5,126 nt of DNA from contig SKVI01000259.1 in the NCBI GenBank assembly GCA_007129525.1, forward strand, positions 1 to 5,126, read 5' to 3'. Positions 1 to 5,126 of this stretch are shown piece by piece; the stretch's first letter is position 1; every line of letters begins with the position of its first letter. The position numbers were made by a program, and so were the translations under genes. The notes beneath the pieces were generated by a model. The model did no database searches. It was not told the DNA's origin and saw only the letters and a program-made list of their open reading frames with translations. Source of the DNA: Gemmatimonadota bacterium. Lineage in GTDB: Bacteria > Gemmatimonadota > Gemmatimonadetes > Longimicrobiales > Gaopeijiaceae.

Positions 1-1
1 A

Positions 2-496
2 CTCCCCGGCGGGGTGCTCCGCTGGGTGGGGATGCTGGGAGGCGCCATCCTCATCTACATGGCATGGCGGCTGGTCCGGGGGGTGGCCACCATCGATCCC
101 GAGGCGGCTCAACTCAAGAGCCACATGGGCCACTACCTCAGGGTGGCGGCCTTCGGGGTTCTCTCGCCCAGCCCGTGGGCCTTCTGGTTTCTCCTGGGCG
201 GCCCCCTCTTCTTGAACCGCTGGAACGTCAGCCCCTCCCTGGGCCTCCTCTTTCTGGCGGCCTTCATGGTCTCCTTCATCGGCACCATGGTGGTCCTGGC
301 CTGGCTGGTGGGCACCGGCCGCCGCCGGCTGAATCTCACCTGGTACCGGCGGACGCTGCGGGGAGCCGGCGCGCTCCTGCTGGTGGCCGGCGCCGTGCTG
401 ATCTGGCAGAGCTGGATCGGGAACTTCACCGAGCTGGTGCAATCGCCGGAGGAGTTTCAGAGCCAGTTCCAGAATCAGTTTCAGAACCACCGTTGA
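2..496 (+). CDS. LysE/RhtB-family amino-acid exporter, C-terminal part (5' end outside window)
   Basis: Inner-membrane protein of the LysE/RhtB type, a family that exports amino acids or related small metabolites. The reading frame is open from base 2, so the true start lies upstream. A GTG at 14 falls inside a membrane helix and is unlikely to be the start. The visible part has a helix with the family-like run GAILIYMAWRL, a polar loop, then LSPSPWAFWFLLGGP, which corresponds to the NP(x)nFW segment that opens the second half of LysE proteins. Two more hydrophobic helices follow (about codons 78-98 and 113-131 counted from base 14). With 160 residues visible and family members usually near 200-230, roughly 50-70 residues are missing. 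The C-terminus ends in an odd Gln/Phe-rich tail (QFQNQFQN). The substrate cannot be predicted. The gene is convergent with the next one, 19 nt apart. Confidence 0.72.
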   Translation, partial: LPGGVLRWVGMLGGAILIYMAWRLVRGVATIDPEAAQLKSHMGHYLRVAAFGVLSPSPWAFWFLLGGPLFLNRWNVSPSLGLLFLAAFMVSFIGTMVVLAWLVGTGRRRLNLTWYRRTLRGAGALLLVAGAVLIWQSWIGNFTELVQSPEEFQSQFQNQFQNHR

Positions 497-515
497 GAAG
501 GTGGCCGGCTCCGCT

Positions 516-920
516 TCACCGCCTGGCCGAAGCCCGACGTCCCCGGAGGCCCGTGGCTCCCTTCAGGCCCAGCACGTACAACGGCACCAGGACCAGGCCC
601 CAGGCCACCGGATTCAGCGACCACCCGGCCAGGTAGCTCGCCAGGAGCGGCGCCACTACCGAGACGAGTAGCAGGAACGCGCTGAAGGAATTCCCCCGGT
701 AGACCGTCCGGCCCAGGAAGGGCACCAGCCCCGCCCCCGCCACGCAGAGACCGCCCAGAATCCACGCGGGATCGGATCGGGTAAGGAGGTGGTAGGCGAG
801 GGCCAGCAGCGCCACCCCGTGCACCAGGGACGCGTACCAGCTCCACTGGACCCGGCGGTGTGCCTTCCGTATCGAGGGCGCCAGCTTCTCCCGGCGTCGC
901 TTCTCGTCGCGCTTCGTCAT
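516..920 (-). CDS. Small four-helix membrane protein, function unknown, coupled to the DUF368 gene
   Basis: I do not recognise a family. The 134-residue product has a strongly basic N-terminus (TKRDEKRRREK, then RKAHRR), which should stay in the cytoplasm. Four hydrophobic segments follow at about residues 27-46, 52-69, 79-98 and 103-119, and the C-terminus is Arg-rich (RGRRASARR). There is no signal peptide, cysteine pair or catalytic motif. The ATG start is fixed by its position: it overlaps the TGA of the DUF368 gene in an ATGA arrangement, which implies one mRNA and translational reinitiation. That makes a role alongside the predicted lipid-carrier transporter plausible (accessory subunit or unrelated membrane protein), but this is inference from context alone. 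It is the last gene of the leftward unit and converges on the LysE-like gene. Confidence 0.75.
   Translation of the reverse strand: MTKRDEKRRREKLAPSIRKAHRRVQWSWYASLVHGVALLALAYHLLTRSDPAWILGGLCVAGAGLVPFLGRTVYRGNSFSAFLLLVSVVAPLLASYLAGWSLNPVAWGLVLVPLYVLGLKGATGLRGRRASARR
917..920 (-). promoter_or_regulatory. ATGA stop/start overlap (translational coupling)
   Basis: The TGA of the DUF368 gene (919-917) and the ATG of the small membrane protein gene (920-918) share bases. Such 4-nt overlaps usually mean that ribosomes finishing the first gene reinitiate on the second, giving linked expression. Confidence 0.75.
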
Positions 921-1918
921 GGCGCGCTGTCCCGGAACCCGCTCCCGGAATGGTCCACCCCCTGATGCCGGGCCATGAGATCCAACGCCAGCACCAGGCC
1001 CACGGCGGCTCCAGCGGCCACCACGGCCCCCAGCACCTGGGGATCCGCACCCGTCATGGCCTCCCAGCCCTCAGGCGAGATGGGCCGCACCACCAGGGGC
1101 ACCTCCCGTCCCTCTGAGTCCACGTATGAGGTAACCGCTTCCCTCCAGGGCCAGAGCTTCTGCAGCGATCCCAGCATCAGGCCGCAGAGGAAGGCCAACG
1201 TGCCCTCGTAGCGGGTCCTGAGGAGCCAGGTCAGCACCCGGGCGAAGGCCAGAAGTCCCAAGGTGCACCCCGCCGCCAGGGCCGTCAGAAAGACCATGTC
1301 CAGCTCCGAGATGGCCCGCACCAGGAGCTCGTACTGCCCCAGCAAAAGCATGATGAAGCTTCCGGAGATCCCCGGCAGGATCCAGGCGCAGATGGCCACC
1401 ATCCCTGCCAGAAAGGTGGAGATCCAGTGTTCCGGCGAGGGGAGGGGGTGGGTATTGGCCAACGCCAGCCCGACGCCGACCCCCACCAGTCCCGAGAGTC
1501 CCCGTGCCCAGCTCCACGGCTTCACGAATCGACCCACATAGAGGGCTGACGCCACGATGAGCCCGAAGAAGAAGGCCCAGACGTGGACCTCCCGGTTCTC
1601 CAGCAGCCAGGCCACCACCGCCGCGAAGCTGAAGACGCTGGTGGCCATCCCCACTCCCAGCGCCATCAGGAATCCGAGGTTCCCCTGTCTCCAGGCCCTG
1701 GCCACCCGGCCCTTGATGAGCTCCATGGCCAGCGCGGGGTCCAGCTTCCTGATGGTCCGAACCAGCTCGACGTAGATCCCGGTGATGAAGGCGATGGTCC
1801 CCCCCGACACCCCTGGGACCAGCTCCGCCACCCCCATGGCCATGCCCCGGAGGTACACGCCGATCCAGCCCAGAACCCCGCGGGGCGTCGTGGAGTCTTC
1901 CGGGGAGTCGGAGGTCAT
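917..1918 (-). CDS. DUF368 (PopT-type) polyprenyl-phosphate transporter
   Basis: Polytopic inner-membrane protein of the DUF368 family. Members (PopT) have been shown to return undecaprenyl phosphate across the cytoplasmic membrane for reuse in envelope polymer synthesis. At 333 residues it is near the usual length. The family hallmark is clear: ELVPGVSGGT at residues 32-41 followed by a helix with FITGIY (44-49), and a second, related half-site ILPGISGS at 180-187 followed by LLLGQYE (191-197). These two PG(V/I)SG re-entrant-like motifs show the internal duplication of the family. A further conserved stretch follows at about 231-258 (WLLRT, then GLMLGS, then LWPW). The N-terminal 13 residues are polar. 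The ATG at 1918 has no obvious Shine-Dalgarno upstream (the preceding bases are pyrimidine-rich), so initiation may be weak or leaderless. First gene of a two-gene unit. No convincing sigma-70 promoter was seen upstream. I leave the symbol empty because the assignment is at family level. Confidence 0.93.
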   Translation of the reverse strand: MTSDSPEDSTTPRGVLGWIGVYLRGMAMGVAELVPGVSGGTIAFITGIYVELVRTIRKLDPALAMELIKGRVARAWRQGNLGFLMALGVGMATSVFSFAAVVAWLLENREVHVWAFFFGLIVASALYVGRFVKPWSWARGLSGLVGVGVGLALANTHPLPSPEHWISTFLAGMVAICAWILPGISGSFIMLLLGQYELLVRAISELDMVFLTALAAGCTLGLLAFARVLTWLLRTRYEGTLAFLCGLMLGSLQKLWPWREAVTSYVDSEGREVPLVVRPISPEGWEAMTGADPQVLGAVVAAGAAVGLVLALDLMARHQGVDHSGSGFRDSAP

Positions 1919-2212
1919 GGGGACCGGTGGAAGCGCAACTGAGGCGAGGGCAGGGGTCCGGGCCCGGAGGCGCCGGCGTCCCGAAGGATCGGGTCGCGGG
2001 GAAAACTCTACAGGTCCAGCGGAAAAGTACAGGGGGAGCTTCCCCGTTCTTCCCGTTCCGTCCTCGCGCAGGCGGCTCGCCGCTTCCGTCCGGCGGCGCC
2101 TCCGGACTGTCCGTCAGGAGTCCCATCGGCCACCGCCTCATCCACATCGGAGACCCGATCCTGGGGGGAGGCCGTCTGATCGACAAAGATTCCCCTCGGA
2201 GTGCCTCAGTAG

Positions 2213-2284
2213 TTGCCCGGTGGGGAAACGTGGCCTGCTTTGGCGTCAGTCTTCCCCACCCGCGGTCGGTACGTTCACGGGCAA
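2213..2284. repeat. Nested inverted repeat / possible structured RNA
   Basis: An inner perfect 9-bp inverted repeat, GGTGGGGAA (2219-2227) and TTCCCCACC (2252-2260), encloses 24 nt. Within that loop ACG (2228-2230) can also pair with CGT (2244-2246). An outer 7-bp repeat, TTGCCCG (2213-2219) and CGGGCAA (2278-2284), surrounds it, sharing base 2219 with the inner arm. No T-run follows on either strand, so it is not a classic intrinsic terminator. It could be a structured RNA, a protein-binding cruciform or a remnant of an element's end. The sequence shows the symmetry only. Confidence 0.45.
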
Positions 2285-2364
2285 GGGCCGGCTGACGGCG
2301 CGGCCTCCGGGACGTTGGCTGGCGCTGGACGCATTCCTCGGGCCCGGGCTGCTCGAGGATCTCG

Positions 2365-2466
2365 CCGGCGCTCCTGGGGAATCGGGATCAGGTGCATCGA
2401 TCGATGGATTCGGCCGTACGGCCCCACGTTGGGGGAGTTCACCGAGTACGAGGTATCGTAGGCCAT
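2365..2466 (-). pseudogene. Short remnant resembling an esterase-like alpha/beta hydrolase
   Basis: Read leftward, the minus strand encodes AYDTSYSVNSPNVGPYG (about 2463-2413) and, after seven unrelated codons, LIP followed by a partly matching IPQERR. This resembles the stretch D(D/T)SYAVNSxNxGPYGDAIxxELIPxxExRFR, which I recall from proteins in the esterase (PF00756-like, enterochelin-esterase-type) alpha/beta-hydrolase fold. Neither the preceding codons nor the following ones look like the rest of such a protein: no nucleophile GGSTGG-type motif or His region is found nearby in any minus-strand frame. The DAI portion is disrupted and the tail drifts out of frame. I therefore read it as a decayed internal fragment of about 30 codons. 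Chance similarity in a GC-rich frame remains possible, because only the VNSxNVGPYG run is really specific. Confidence 0.4.
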
Positions 2467-2676
2467 GGGGTCTGCGAGCAGGTCATTTGCATGCGGGCTG
2501 CGTAATTGCGCTGCTGGAGGCCGGGCGGCATCTTGCACCAAGGGGCGTCGTGGGAGTTTCCCGGTGCAGGTGAGTGCGGGTGAACGCCCCATCGTACCCG
2601 GCCGGCGCATGACCCGGCAGCACCCTCGACCTGGACCACCTACCACCCAGCAGCTTGGAAGGCTGTTGCAGAAGCC

Positions 2677-2680
2677 GGAG
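2677..2680 (+). promoter_or_regulatory. Shine-Dalgarno deciding the start at 2689
   Basis: GGAG lies 8 nt upstream of the ATG at 2689. An in-frame GTG at 2680 would overlap this motif, so the ATG is the better start. Confidence 0.7.
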
Positions 2681-2688
2681 TGAACCGC

Positions 2689-3072
2689 ATGAAACCGAAG
2701 TCCTGGAGTACTCGCCTTCGAAAGAGATCAGGTCGGAAGAGCCCGGACGGGCCGGTGGGAACGGTCGCATTCTATGGGCCGGACAACCGTCACGCCTCGA
2801 AGGTCGTGGTGGGGATTGCAGCCCGGCCGGGAGCGAAGGTGTCCGAGCTAAAGCGCTGGTTCGAGAATCGGCTCGATGTCCGCAGGGATCCGCAGATTGG
2901 AAGGGAGGTCACGGCGTTCCTGCGGGCGCACCGTGTCCGGAACGTGGCGGTGGCGGAGGGGATCATCGGCTGTCCCCATGAGGAGGGCGTCGACTATCCT
3001 GAAGGTGCGGAGTGTCCAGAGTGTCCGTTCTGGAGGGGAAAAGACCGATTTGAGCATGCCGTTCCGGAGTGA
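2689..3072 (+). CDS. Conserved hypothetical protein with C-terminal Cys/His (putative zinc) cluster
   Basis: A 127-residue soluble protein of a type I recognise as conserved in varied bacteria but without known function. A basic tail (residues 1-18, many Lys/Arg) could touch nucleic acid. Then comes the conserved-looking core TVAFYGPDNRHASKVVVGI (25-43), the LKRWF segment (54-58), and DVRRDPQIGREVTAFL (63-78). The C-terminal signature runs VAVAEGIIGCPHEEG (86-100), DYPEG (102-106) and CPECPFW (109-115). Cys95, His97, Cys109 and Cys112 form a CxH...CxxC arrangement able to bind one zinc ion. Zinc binding is inference. The ATG is chosen over an in-frame GTG nine bases upstream because GGAG lies 8 nt before it. 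It appears monocistronic: about 400 bp separate it from the next gene. No signal peptide or membrane segment is present, so it should be cytoplasmic. Confidence 0.85.
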   Translation: MKPKSWSTRLRKRSGRKSPDGPVGTVAFYGPDNRHASKVVVGIAARPGAKVSELKRWFENRLDVRRDPQIGREVTAFLRAHRVRNVAVAEGIIGCPHEEGVDYPEGAECPECPFWRGKDRFEHAVPE

Positions 3073-3472
3073 ACGGGCGTATCGTAGCCTATCCGTGAAC
3101 CTTTCGGTGTGACCCCACGGCCAGCAACCGCTGGGGCAGCGTCGCGTCGTCCGGAGACGGCGGCTGGGTCGAACTCGTGGAATCCGGGCGCGATCGGCGG
3201 GTCGAAGGTCTACTGGTGGTCGATATCGCCTGCTGAATCCCGGAACCCGGTCTGGCCCGCTTTCACGGCATGATCCAGGCCCGTCGGCCGCATGAGCAAG
3301 GTATCACTCCACGAGCAGATTCCTTTGCTGTGACCTCCGGGCCGCCCGCGAACCCGGGGCGGTTCAAACTCCTTCTCCCTTGTCTGAAACACCTCAGGGA
3401 AGGAGTCCGTAGGTTTGCTGGAATTCCCCAGCCGAGTATCGGCCAGAAGTCGAATCTCGACGACGTGACCAC
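3073..3472. other. 400-bp intergenic region, no convincing gene
   Basis: Open frames on both strands cross this stretch (for example a plus-strand frame from 3270 and a minus-strand frame ending near 3210), but none has a ribosome-binding site or a recognisable protein pattern. A small hairpin follows the upstream gene: CCAGC (3121-3125), loop AACC, GCTGG (3130-3134). It has no T-run, so it is only a weak terminator candidate. Two stronger adjacent hairpins occupy 3341-3406. A 5-bp hairpin, GTCGA-ATC-TCGAC, lies near 3449-3461, just before the peptidase start. Confidence 0.6.
3341..3406. repeat. Two adjacent hairpins upstream of the metallopeptidase gene
   Basis: Hairpin 1 pairs CCGCCC (3342-3347) with GGGCGG (3357-3362) across a 9-nt loop, with a possible G-T pair at its base. 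Five nucleotides later, hairpin 2 pairs 3368-3380 with 3396-3406: 11 base pairs with a 2-nt bulge and a 15-nt loop (ACTCCTT/AAGGAGT and CCCT/AGGG). No T-run follows, and 66 nt separate it from the ATG. It may be a structured leader of the peptidase mRNA, a terminator of the upstream transcript lacking a U-tract, or the end of a degraded element. Confidence 0.45.
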
Positions 3473-4819
3473 ATGCGTACCACAACTCACCACGCGACCT
3501 TTCCTCCTTCCGGCGCCAAGACCACGCGGCTCCTTCTTCTGTCATTGGCGACCGTCCTTCTCGCATTCCCTTCCCTGAGTCAAGACACCCTCCTGGACGA
3601 GGAGCCCGAGCCGGGTCAACTCGTCTACGACACCCGCGTCCGCATCGACGTCGAGGAGGACTCGCTCGAAGCGCATGCGACCGTTTCCTATCGTGCCGAC
3701 CAAGAGAGTGCGAGACGAATCTCCCTCTTGCTGAACCACCGATTGCGACTCGACAGCGTCACGGGGCCGGCTGTGCGCTCCTACCACATCGAGTCCTTCG
3801 AGATGATCCCGTGGATCGACGTGATCGAGGTGGAGCTGGGTGAGTCGGTCACTCCTGGCTCGGTAGTCACGCTCGAGCTCCGATATGCGGGCTCGCCCGA
3901 GATGCCGCCCGGGGGGATCAACCGCATCGCGCGGGATTGGGTGGAGCTCGGGCTCGACTCCGGTTGGCACCCGGTCCCGGCGACGCTCGACCACGAAATG
4001 TTGGGCGTGGTTCGGATTGAGCTGCCGGAGGGTTGGGACGTGGTCGGCAGCGGCCCCTCTGAGACGCAGAATGGCCTCCATGTGGTCCACACCACGACTC
4101 CACAGGTCGATGTGGCCTTCGCCGCGGCGCCTGCGCTGGAGGAGCTCCGCTCGGAGAACCTGTCGGCCTACTTCACCGAGACGCTGGCCGAAGCCGCCAT
4201 AACCGTCCTGGAGCTTGGAGAAAGATGTGCTCGTTACCTGAACGAGCGATACGGCGTGCAAGACCCGCTGCCGCACAGCCGCCTCGTGCTGGCCGACCGT
4301 GAGGGGCCGGGCTATGCCAGGGATCACTATTTCGTCCTGAGTGACGTGGACCCCGACGATCCGGTGGAGCTGGCCCGCTTCCTGTGCCATGAACTGTCCC
4401 ACCACTGGACGAAGACGGCCGGACCTTTCACTCCCCACCACTGGATGTCGGAGGCGTTCGCCGAGTTCGTGGCGGCTCGCTACCTTCGAGAGCACTCGGG
4501 AGAGGAAGTGTACGAGGAGCTCGTCACAGAGTGGGAGGAGGAGGGCCGCGGTCACGGGCCGGTCTGGACGTCGGAGGCCGTCGACCGGCCAAATCCGCAG
4601 GTGATGTACAGGAGAGGGCCATGGATCCTGCATCGTCTTGAAGAGCGGATCGGTCGCGAGCGCATGGATCGGTTCGTGGCACGCTACATGATCGAGGATC
4701 TTCGGACGACACAGCAGCTCCTCGACGCGCTCAAGGCCGTGGCCGGTCCGGAGGTGGAGACATGGTTCCGACAGGAGTTGGCGCGGACCCCGGAGGAGGG
4801 AGAGGAGACGAGCCCGTAG
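3473..4819 (+). CDS. Secreted M1-like zinc metallopeptidase (gluzincin)
   Basis: Predicted exported zinc peptidase of 448 residues. Residues 1-36 look like a Sec signal peptide: Arg/Lys up to 19, a Leu-rich core 20-32, then PSLSQ with cleavage near 36. Residues about 45-240 resemble the beta-sandwich N-terminal domain of M1 aminopeptidases (alternating strands, e.g. VYDTRVRIDVEEDSLEAHATVSY). The catalytic domain carries H306-E307-L-S-H310 and WMSEAFAEF, whose E327 should be the third zinc ligand. Y379 in MYRRGPWILHRLEERIG matches the catalytic tyrosine segment of M1 (YxKGxxxLxxL). Odd features: 16 residues separate HExxH from the ligand Glu instead of the usual 18, the GxMEN exopeptidase motif is absent, and there is no long C-terminal helical domain. 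Endopeptidase or altered specificity is therefore possible. The ATG is the only start that keeps the signal peptide, although no clear Shine-Dalgarno precedes it. The related peptidase_MA_2 group is an alternative label. Confidence 0.85.
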   Translation: MRTTTHHATFPPSGAKTTRLLLLSLATVLLAFPSLSQDTLLDEEPEPGQLVYDTRVRIDVEEDSLEAHATVSYRADQESARRISLLLNHRLRLDSVTGPAVRSYHIESFEMIPWIDVIEVELGESVTPGSVVTLELRYAGSPEMPPGGINRIARDWVELGLDSGWHPVPATLDHEMLGVVRIELPEGWDVVGSGPSETQNGLHVVHTTTPQVDVAFAAAPALEELRSENLSAYFTETLAEAAITVLELGERCARYLNERYGVQDPLPHSRLVLADREGPGYARDHYFVLSDVDPDDPVELARFLCHELSHHWTKTAGPFTPHHWMSEAFAEFVAARYLREHSGEEVYEELVTEWEEEGRGHGPVWTSEAVDRPNPQVMYRRGPWILHRLEERIGRERMDRFVARYMIEDLRTTQQLLDALKAVAGPEVETWFRQELARTPEEGEETSP

Positions 4820-4868
4820 GGGTGAAGCCGGGTCGAAGGGGCGCGCCAGGCACGGAGCCGGAGTCTTC

Positions 4869-5126
4869 TCAGAGCACGCCGTCCAGATACACGTGGAGGC
4901 GCCAGGCACCATCCTCACCCAGGCGGCGGGCCAGATCCATGCGCATGAACCCATCCAGGAGTGACGCCCCTACCCCGACGGTCCGGATGGGACGCCCCGA
5001 GCCCAGTTCCGTCCGGGGCCCGGCCCAACCCAGATCGCCGAAGAGAGCCAGGCGCGCCGCCGGCCGACCCCGGGCCACCTCTCCCCGGGCGAACCAGAAG
5101 CTCTCTCCCACCAGCGAAGCCGGGCG
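4869..5126 (-). CDS. Outer-membrane beta-barrel protein, C-terminal end (5' part outside window)
   Basis: The frame stays open to the right edge, so only the last 85 codons of a longer gene are present. A GTG at 5111 is merely internal. The protein shows alternating-residue strands separated by turns: SFWFARGEVARG, ARLALFGDLGWAG, then IRTVGVGASLLDGFMRMDLARRL, and finally WRLHVYLDGVL. The pattern FxDLGWAG...GVGxSxLDGxxRxDLARxL...WRLxxYLD fits the last strands of Omp85/BamA-TamA-type or related barrel proteins that I recall from Gemmatimonadota-like genomes. The end has Leu, Leu, Val, Leu at positions -1, -5, -7, -9, compatible with a barrel assembly signal, although the typical terminal Phe is replaced by Leu. 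Exact family unassigned. It is convergent with the peptidase gene, 49 nt apart. The gap contains a GGCGCGCC palindrome (4840-4847) but no good terminator. Confidence 0.6.
   Translation of the reverse strand, partial: RPASLVGESFWFARGEVARGRPAARLALFGDLGWAGPRTELGSGRPIRTVGVGASLLDGFMRMDLARRLGEDGAWRLHVYLDGVL

Larger units (their letters stand above)
1919..2676. other. Long intergenic stretch with no convincing intact gene
   Basis: About 760 bp between divergent genes. Several open frames cross it, but their translations are rich in Arg/Pro/Gly/Ser, change frame between candidates, lack good ribosome-binding sites and match nothing I recognise, as expected for chance frames in GC-rich DNA. It holds the upstream region of the leftward DUF368 operon at the left, a nested inverted repeat near 2213-2284, crowded palindromes near 2395-2434, and a short esterase-like remnant on the minus strand near 2365-2466. 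The promoter of the rightward gene at 2689 should lie in its right part, but I could not pick out convincing -35/-10 boxes. Confidence 0.6.

Noticed and set aside
1999..2048. Possible minus-strand promoter with TAGAGT as -10 for the DUF368 operon
   Set aside because: The -10 matches 4 of 6 positions, but no -35 at an acceptable spacing resembles TTGACA, so it is not better than chance.
1071..2186. 371-codon minus-strand open frame overlapping the DUF368 gene
   Set aside because: Overlaps the clear DUF368 coding sequence in another frame; its translation is Gly/Arg/Pro-rich with no recognisable domain, as expected for a shadow frame in GC-rich DNA.
1782..2573. 263-codon plus-strand open frame across the intergenic region
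   Set aside because: Begins inside the DUF368 gene on the opposite strand, has no family motif and low-complexity Arg/Gly/Pro composition; neighbouring frames look just as open.
3355..3375. GGTTCAAACTC, resembling a tRNA T-arm
   Set aside because: The flanking bases do not form a T stem, and no anticodon arm or acceptor stem could be placed around it.
3210..3566. Open frames on both strands and a possible insertion-element end near 3334-3370
   Set aside because: The minus-strand sequence TTGAACCGCCCCGGG looked like a transposon terminal repeat, but no partner inverted repeat, target duplication or transposase fragment was found in the window.
4820..4868. Terminator between the convergent peptidase and barrel genes
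   Set aside because: Only a short GGCGCGCC palindrome is present, with no loop or T-run; an intrinsic terminator cannot be supported.
3542..4954. 470-codon minus-strand open frame opposite the peptidase gene
   Set aside because: Antisense to a gene with a signal peptide and catalytic motifs; it is His/Arg-rich without domain features and exists because of GC-rich codon structure.

Overview
High-GC bacterial chromosomal DNA. The organism is probably Gram-negative, because the right edge carries what looks like the last strands of an outer-membrane beta-barrel. The style of that barrel end, together with the high GC, resembles Gemmatimonadota or a similar phylum. That placement is an impression, since no rRNA or marker gene is present.

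Left block (1-1918): the 3' part of a LysE/RhtB-type amino-acid exporter runs rightward into the window and ends 19 nt before a convergent two-gene leftward operon. The operon's first gene is a clear DUF368 membrane protein, the PopT-type polyprenyl-phosphate transporter family. Its stop overlaps the start of a small four-helix membrane protein of unknown function (ATGA overlap), so the two are probably translationally coupled.

Middle block (1919-3472): mostly non-coding, with one small gene. The first about 770 bp hold a nested inverted repeat (2213-2284), three crowded short palindromes (2395-2434), and on the minus strand a short decayed stretch resembling the SYAVNSxNxGPYGDA region of esterase-like alpha/beta hydrolases. 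A short conserved hypothetical gene (2689-3072, plus) follows, with a good Shine-Dalgarno and a C-terminal Cys/His cluster suggestive of zinc binding. Another 400 bp follow without a convincing gene but with two adjacent strong hairpins (3341-3406).

Right block (3473-5126): a secreted M1-like zinc metallopeptidase (HELSH...E plus a Y-x-R-G segment) ends 49 nt before a convergent, truncated gene for an outer-membrane beta-barrel protein.

No CRISPR array, tRNA, rRNA, intact mobile element or recognisable defence system was seen. The genes look like ordinary envelope and export functions rather than one pathway. The items most worth following are the DUF368 partner gene, the Cys/His hypothetical protein, the peptidase with an unusual zinc-ligand spacing, and the structured intergenic DNA.
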